This document shows, piece by piece, positions 61,593 through 64,000 of a DNA stretch of 64,000 nucleotides; position 1 is the first letter of the stretch; each line of letters starts with the position of its first letter. The stretch is from Brevibacillus humidisoli. GTDB taxonomy: Bacteria; Bacillota; Bacilli; Brevibacillales; Brevibacillaceae. The notes beneath the pieces are model-generated. The model had not been told where the DNA came from and made no database searches. It saw nothing but the letters and a program-made list of their open reading frames with translations. Position numbers and translations under genes: made by a program. Location: NCBI RefSeq assembly GCF_020923435.1, contig NZ_CP087263.1, forward strand, positions 949,970 through 1,013,969. Reading direction: 5' to 3'.

Positions 61593-63037
61593 CAGATTGC
61601 AGACAAACTCCCTCGCTGAACGAACAGCAGAGGGCGTTTGTTTAATAATTTGATGAAAATACCGAAGGTGTTTTGATCCTTCACCTTTTGGCGACCTGAT
61701 TTCCATAGCCAGGTCGCCATTTTTTTTAAGTTCATGGCAGCGAAAACAAGCATCGCCTGCATCGTGACCTTCTCCAGTCCTCGTAAGGTCGTCCAACGCA
61801 TGCCATGCTTTTCCTTCATATCAGCGAATACACGTTCAATCGTTTCTTTCCGTTGGCTATAGATCTGTTTGTTTTCCTCGGTATGCCGGAGGTGGTCTAC
61901 CTCTTCGAGGTAATCAGCCCAGATGTGGCGACTCACTCTCTTTGTGTAGTCTTTACTTTCCGTGCATTGTTTCAAAAACGGACAACTTCGGCAAACTTGA
62001 GAATTTGATCGATAGATACGGTACCCATCCTTGTTTGTTGTCTCATATGTTAAGATTTGCTCGTTCGGGCAGATGTAGCAGTCGAAATATTCATCATACA
62101 CATATTCGTACTTTTTAAAAAAACCTTCTTTGGTGCGTGGTCTTGTGTAGGGCATAACGGGGCGAATCTGGTCATCAATCAGTGTTTTACTGATGTAAGG
62201 CGTCTTGTATCCGGAGTCCACCGCCACAGCCTGAGGTTGTTCGAACGTCTGTCGCACTTGATTCAAAACATCCTCAAAAACCTGACTGTCATGCACATTG
62301 CCTGGCGTTACCTTTGCGCCAAGCACAAATCCATTTCGATCACATGCCGTATGAAAACTATAGGCAAATACACGTTCCTTTTCCCCCTTTACAAACAATC
62401 CGCAATCCGGGTCAGTTGTGCTGACCTTCACCTCCTTCTTCGAAGTTTCTGTCTTTTTTTCAAGGGGCTTCTTTCCATGTGCAATACGATCCTGATTGAT
62501 TTCTTCGTCCAGTAGCTCTTGATATTTCTTGGCTTGTTCTTCAACGATTTCTTTCACGTATTTATGCTTATTCGCACTGGCTTTTACATGCGTAGCATCG
62601 ATGAAAAGCACGTCAGGCTTCACGAATCCATGATGTACCGCCTCTTCCAATATTCGAAGGAAGATCGACTCGAAGAGTTGAGTATTCCGAAAACGGCGAA
62701 CATAGTTCTTGCCTAGGGTCGTGAAATGGGGAATGGGCTGACTGAAGTCATAGCCAATGAACCACCGATAGGCAACATTGGTTTCGATCTCTTTAATCGT
62801 TTGCCGCATGGAACGAATACCAAAAAGATATTGGATGAGAGCAATTTTGACTAAGACTACAGGGTCAACACTGGGTCTGCCGTTGTCATGACAGTAGAGG
62901 CTTTCCACTAAGTCATAGATGAATGAAAAGTCGATTGCATTTTCGATTTTTCGTACGAGATGATCTTTTGGCACCAACTCATCTAACGAGAATGCAGATA
63001 TCTGATAACGGCCTTCGGCCTGTTGCTTATTAAGCAT
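61592..63037 (-). CDS. IS1182-family transposase
   Basis: This 481-residue DDE transposase has an N-terminal DUF772 domain (NKQQAEGRYQISAFSLDELV, NGRPSVDPVVLVKIALIQYL), the first acidic residue in LFIDATHVKAS, AVDSGYKTP and a Cys-rich insert (CPNEQ, CRSCPFLKQC). The C-terminal RKETIERVFADMKEKHGMRW carries the glutamate. The ATG at 63037 follows GGAGGTGGC. The stop codon overlaps the terminal TCA of the element. No frameshift is seen, so it may be active. Confidence 0.93.
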   Translation of the reverse strand: MLNKQQAEGRYQISAFSLDELVPKDHLVRKIENAIDFSFIYDLVESLYCHDNGRPSVDPVVLVKIALIQYLFGIRSMRQTIKEIETNVAYRWFIGYDFSQPIPHFTTLGKNYVRRFRNTQLFESIFLRILEEAVHHGFVKPDVLFIDATHVKASANKHKYVKEIVEEQAKKYQELLDEEINQDRIAHGKKPLEKKTETSKKEVKVSTTDPDCGLFVKGEKERVFAYSFHTACDRNGFVLGAKVTPGNVHDSQVFEDVLNQVRQTFEQPQAVAVDSGYKTPYISKTLIDDQIRPVMPYTRPRTKEGFFKKYEYVYDEYFDCYICPNEQILTYETTNKDGYRIYRSNSQVCRSCPFLKQCTESKDYTKRVSRHIWADYLEEVDHLRHTEENKQIYSQRKETIERVFADMKEKHGMRWTTLRGLEKVTMQAMLVFAAMNLKKMATWLWKSGRQKVKDQNTFGIFIKLLNKRPLLFVQRGSLSAI

Positions 63038-63138
63038 AATGCCACCTCCAAAAATAACTATTGAAAACGTAACATGTTCTATATTCAACAAAAAAGCCTG
63101 CAGACCCTGTTCCTTACGGAACTTTGTCTACAGGCTGA
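61592..63138 (-). mobile_element. IS1182-family insertion sequence, apparently intact
   Basis: The element is about 1.55 kb. Its ends read inward TCAGATTGCAGACAAACT (left) and TCAGCCTGTAGACAAAGT (right, minus strand), an imperfect terminal inverted repeat. It is flanked by 18-20-bp direct repeats of a terminator hairpin, as expected for IS1182 elements that target palindromes. It carries one full transposase gene. Confidence 0.88.
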
Positions 63139-63157
63139 GACGCGCTGAGGCGCGTTT
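63138..63157 (+). repeat. Right target-site duplication (retains the full terminator)
   Basis: AGACGCGCTGAGGCGCGTTT again, here followed by four more T. This copy therefore keeps the original stem-loop and seven-base T tract. Confidence 0.85.
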
Positions 63158-63255
63158 TTTTGTTGATGTTGAGCGGCCCCCTATTTTAGTCCATTCAAGC
63201 AAGGCTGAACGGACCTCACTCTGGTATCCGGTGAGTTGGCTTTTCCCTTTCCCTG

Positions 63256-63285
63256 TTTACAAATCTATTGTGTATCCGGGATAAT
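63256..63285 (+). promoter_or_regulatory. Candidate promoter of the beta-propeller gene
   Basis: TTTACA (63256-63261) and GATAAT (63280-63285) with 18 bp spacing, 66 bp before the start codon. Confidence 0.5.
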
Positions 63286-63351
63286 AGTAAGGGATCTGCT
63301 AGAGTTTGTCATAGTACCATAGCAGTAAACAATAGGAGGAGGAATCGGAAC

Positions 63352-64000
63352 ATGAAGAAGAAACGCGTCCATGGATGGATGGCGGCTGCATTGCTGGCTT
63401 CATCCTTCTGGGTCGCTTCTCCTGCCCATGCGGAGTCGATCGGGCGGGAAGTGGAGATCAAGCCTTCCCTTGCAGTACCTTCCGACAAAGGGATCGATCT
63501 GTCGCGTGAATATGCGGTATGGATAAATGAAAACGATGACGATGACGCAATTGTGCTCTATGATGTGGATGAAGAAGAAGTGGCTAAGGAGATTGTTGGA
63601 GATGGTACTCGCAAAACATCTCCCAAAGTGAGCGGCGATTACGTGGCGTGGATTGATTTCCGCCACGGCGATGGGGCTGTATACCTGTACGATTTGGATC
63701 GCGAGCGGGAAATACGGGTGACGGATAGCAGTGCCAATGTGGTAGAACTTGATTTCGAAGGCGACACGGTTGTATGGGTCAGTGAGCACGGCGATAAGAC
63801 GGACGTATACGCCTACAGTATCGAAGCGGATGAATCAAAGCAGGTATCCTACAGTGGGGCGGCCAGTCATCCAACTGTTCACGGCTCTTACGTAGCTTGG
63901 GAAGATGACCGAAACGGGCATGCTGACATCTATGCCTACGATTTATCGACTGACGAGGAGATCCGGGCGACTACCAATTCCTATGATCAAACCAAGCCTT
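63352..64000 (+). CDS. Secreted TolB/beta-propeller-like repeat protein (3' truncated by window end)
   Basis: The frame is open to the window end (216 codons). A signal peptide occupies residues 1-27 (ending SPAHA). Repeats of about 45 residues follow, each with a core like YVAWIDFRHGDGAVYLYDLD, VVWVSEHGDKTDVYAYSIE and YVAWEDDRNGHADIYAYDLS, the pattern of WD40/TolB-like propeller blades. AGGAGGAGG precedes the ATG. The C-terminal domain, which would show the function, lies outside the window. Confidence 0.8.
   Translation, partial: MKKKRVHGWMAAALLASSFWVASPAHAESIGREVEIKPSLAVPSDKGIDLSREYAVWINENDDDDAIVLYDVDEEEVAKEIVGDGTRKTSPKVSGDYVAWIDFRHGDGAVYLYDLDREREIRVTDSSANVVELDFEGDTVVWVSEHGDKTDVYAYSIEADESKQVSYSGAASHPTVHGSYVAWEDDRNGHADIYAYDLSTDEEIRATTNSYDQTKP

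Noticed and set aside
1-64000. CRISPR arrays, tRNA or rRNA genes, prophage blocks
   Set aside because: I looked for regularly spaced repeats, cloverleaf genes and phage structural gene runs and saw none. The only mobile element found is the IS at 61.6-63.1 kb.

Overview
This window looks like a chromosomal segment of a spore-forming Firmicute of the Brevibacillus/Paenibacillaceae type. That is an inference from gene content, not from any 16S sequence. The evidence is strong AGGAGG-type ribosome binding sites, frequent TTG/GTG starts, an L-box lysine riboswitch ahead of an acetylase-type diaminopimelate operon (dapH ... ykuR-like), an mrfA-mrfB pair, an SR1/SR1P-like dual-function RNA, and many small Bacillales-type families (DUF2512, DUF3055, DUF3231, DUF4912, DUF5316, CBO0543). 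No rRNA, tRNA or CRISPR array was seen.

Layout. 1-3.4 kb: end of a hydantoin/pyrimidine-type catabolic operon (DHODH-like, carbamoyl-amino-acid hydrolase, hydantoinase-like). 4-5.5 kb: a TetR repressor and a flavodoxin-fold oxidoreductase, with operator-like inverted repeats before each. 5.5-10.7 kb: small membrane proteins, an acyl-CoA synthetase, a YjiH-type transporter-like protein and a LURP-one-like protein. 10.75-16.7 kb: a complete ribose operon rbsRKDACB with a good promoter, two operators and a terminator. 16.7-20 kb: small minus-strand, probably spore-associated proteins around a VanY-type carboxypeptidase and an Excalibur protein. 20-27.9 kb: aldo/keto reductase, membrane DUFs, a cupin, and the mrfAB DNA-repair pair. 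28-40.4 kb: a peptide/amino-acid scavenging region: a PrpR-like regulator, a D-aminoacylase, a beta-lactamase-fold hydrolase, a polar amino-acid ABC importer, a relic of an AAA ATPase, a GNAT enzyme and a five-gene nickel/oligopeptide-type ABC importer. 40.5-43.5 kb: small proteins, several too short for routine annotation. 43.9-52.1 kb: a polyamine-type ABC importer joined to agmatinase-like, RocB-like, XRE-cupin regulator and RocD-like genes. 53.8-57.3 kb: lysine riboswitch-dapH-class III aminotransferase-dapL(ykuR). 57.5-61.3 kb: assorted small Bacillales genes, a MarR regulator and a lipase-like hydrolase. 61.3-63.2 kb: an SR1-like RNA whose terminator hairpin has been split and duplicated by an IS1182-family element. 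63.35 kb to the end: the start of a secreted beta-propeller-like protein.

Working together: most of the window is nutrient acquisition and nitrogen/carbon salvage (hydantoins, ribose, D-amino-acid conjugates, peptides or metal chelates, polyamines/arginine), each block with its own regulator. It is interspersed with sporulation, repair and cell-wall functions. The most informative observations are the IS1182 insertion into the SR1-type terminator, the lysine-riboswitch operon with a class III aminotransferase in place of the expected PatA, the deleted AAA-ATPase relic, a near-match LexA box in the mrfA promoter, and several unlisted small proteins including a 44-residue amphipathic peptide.
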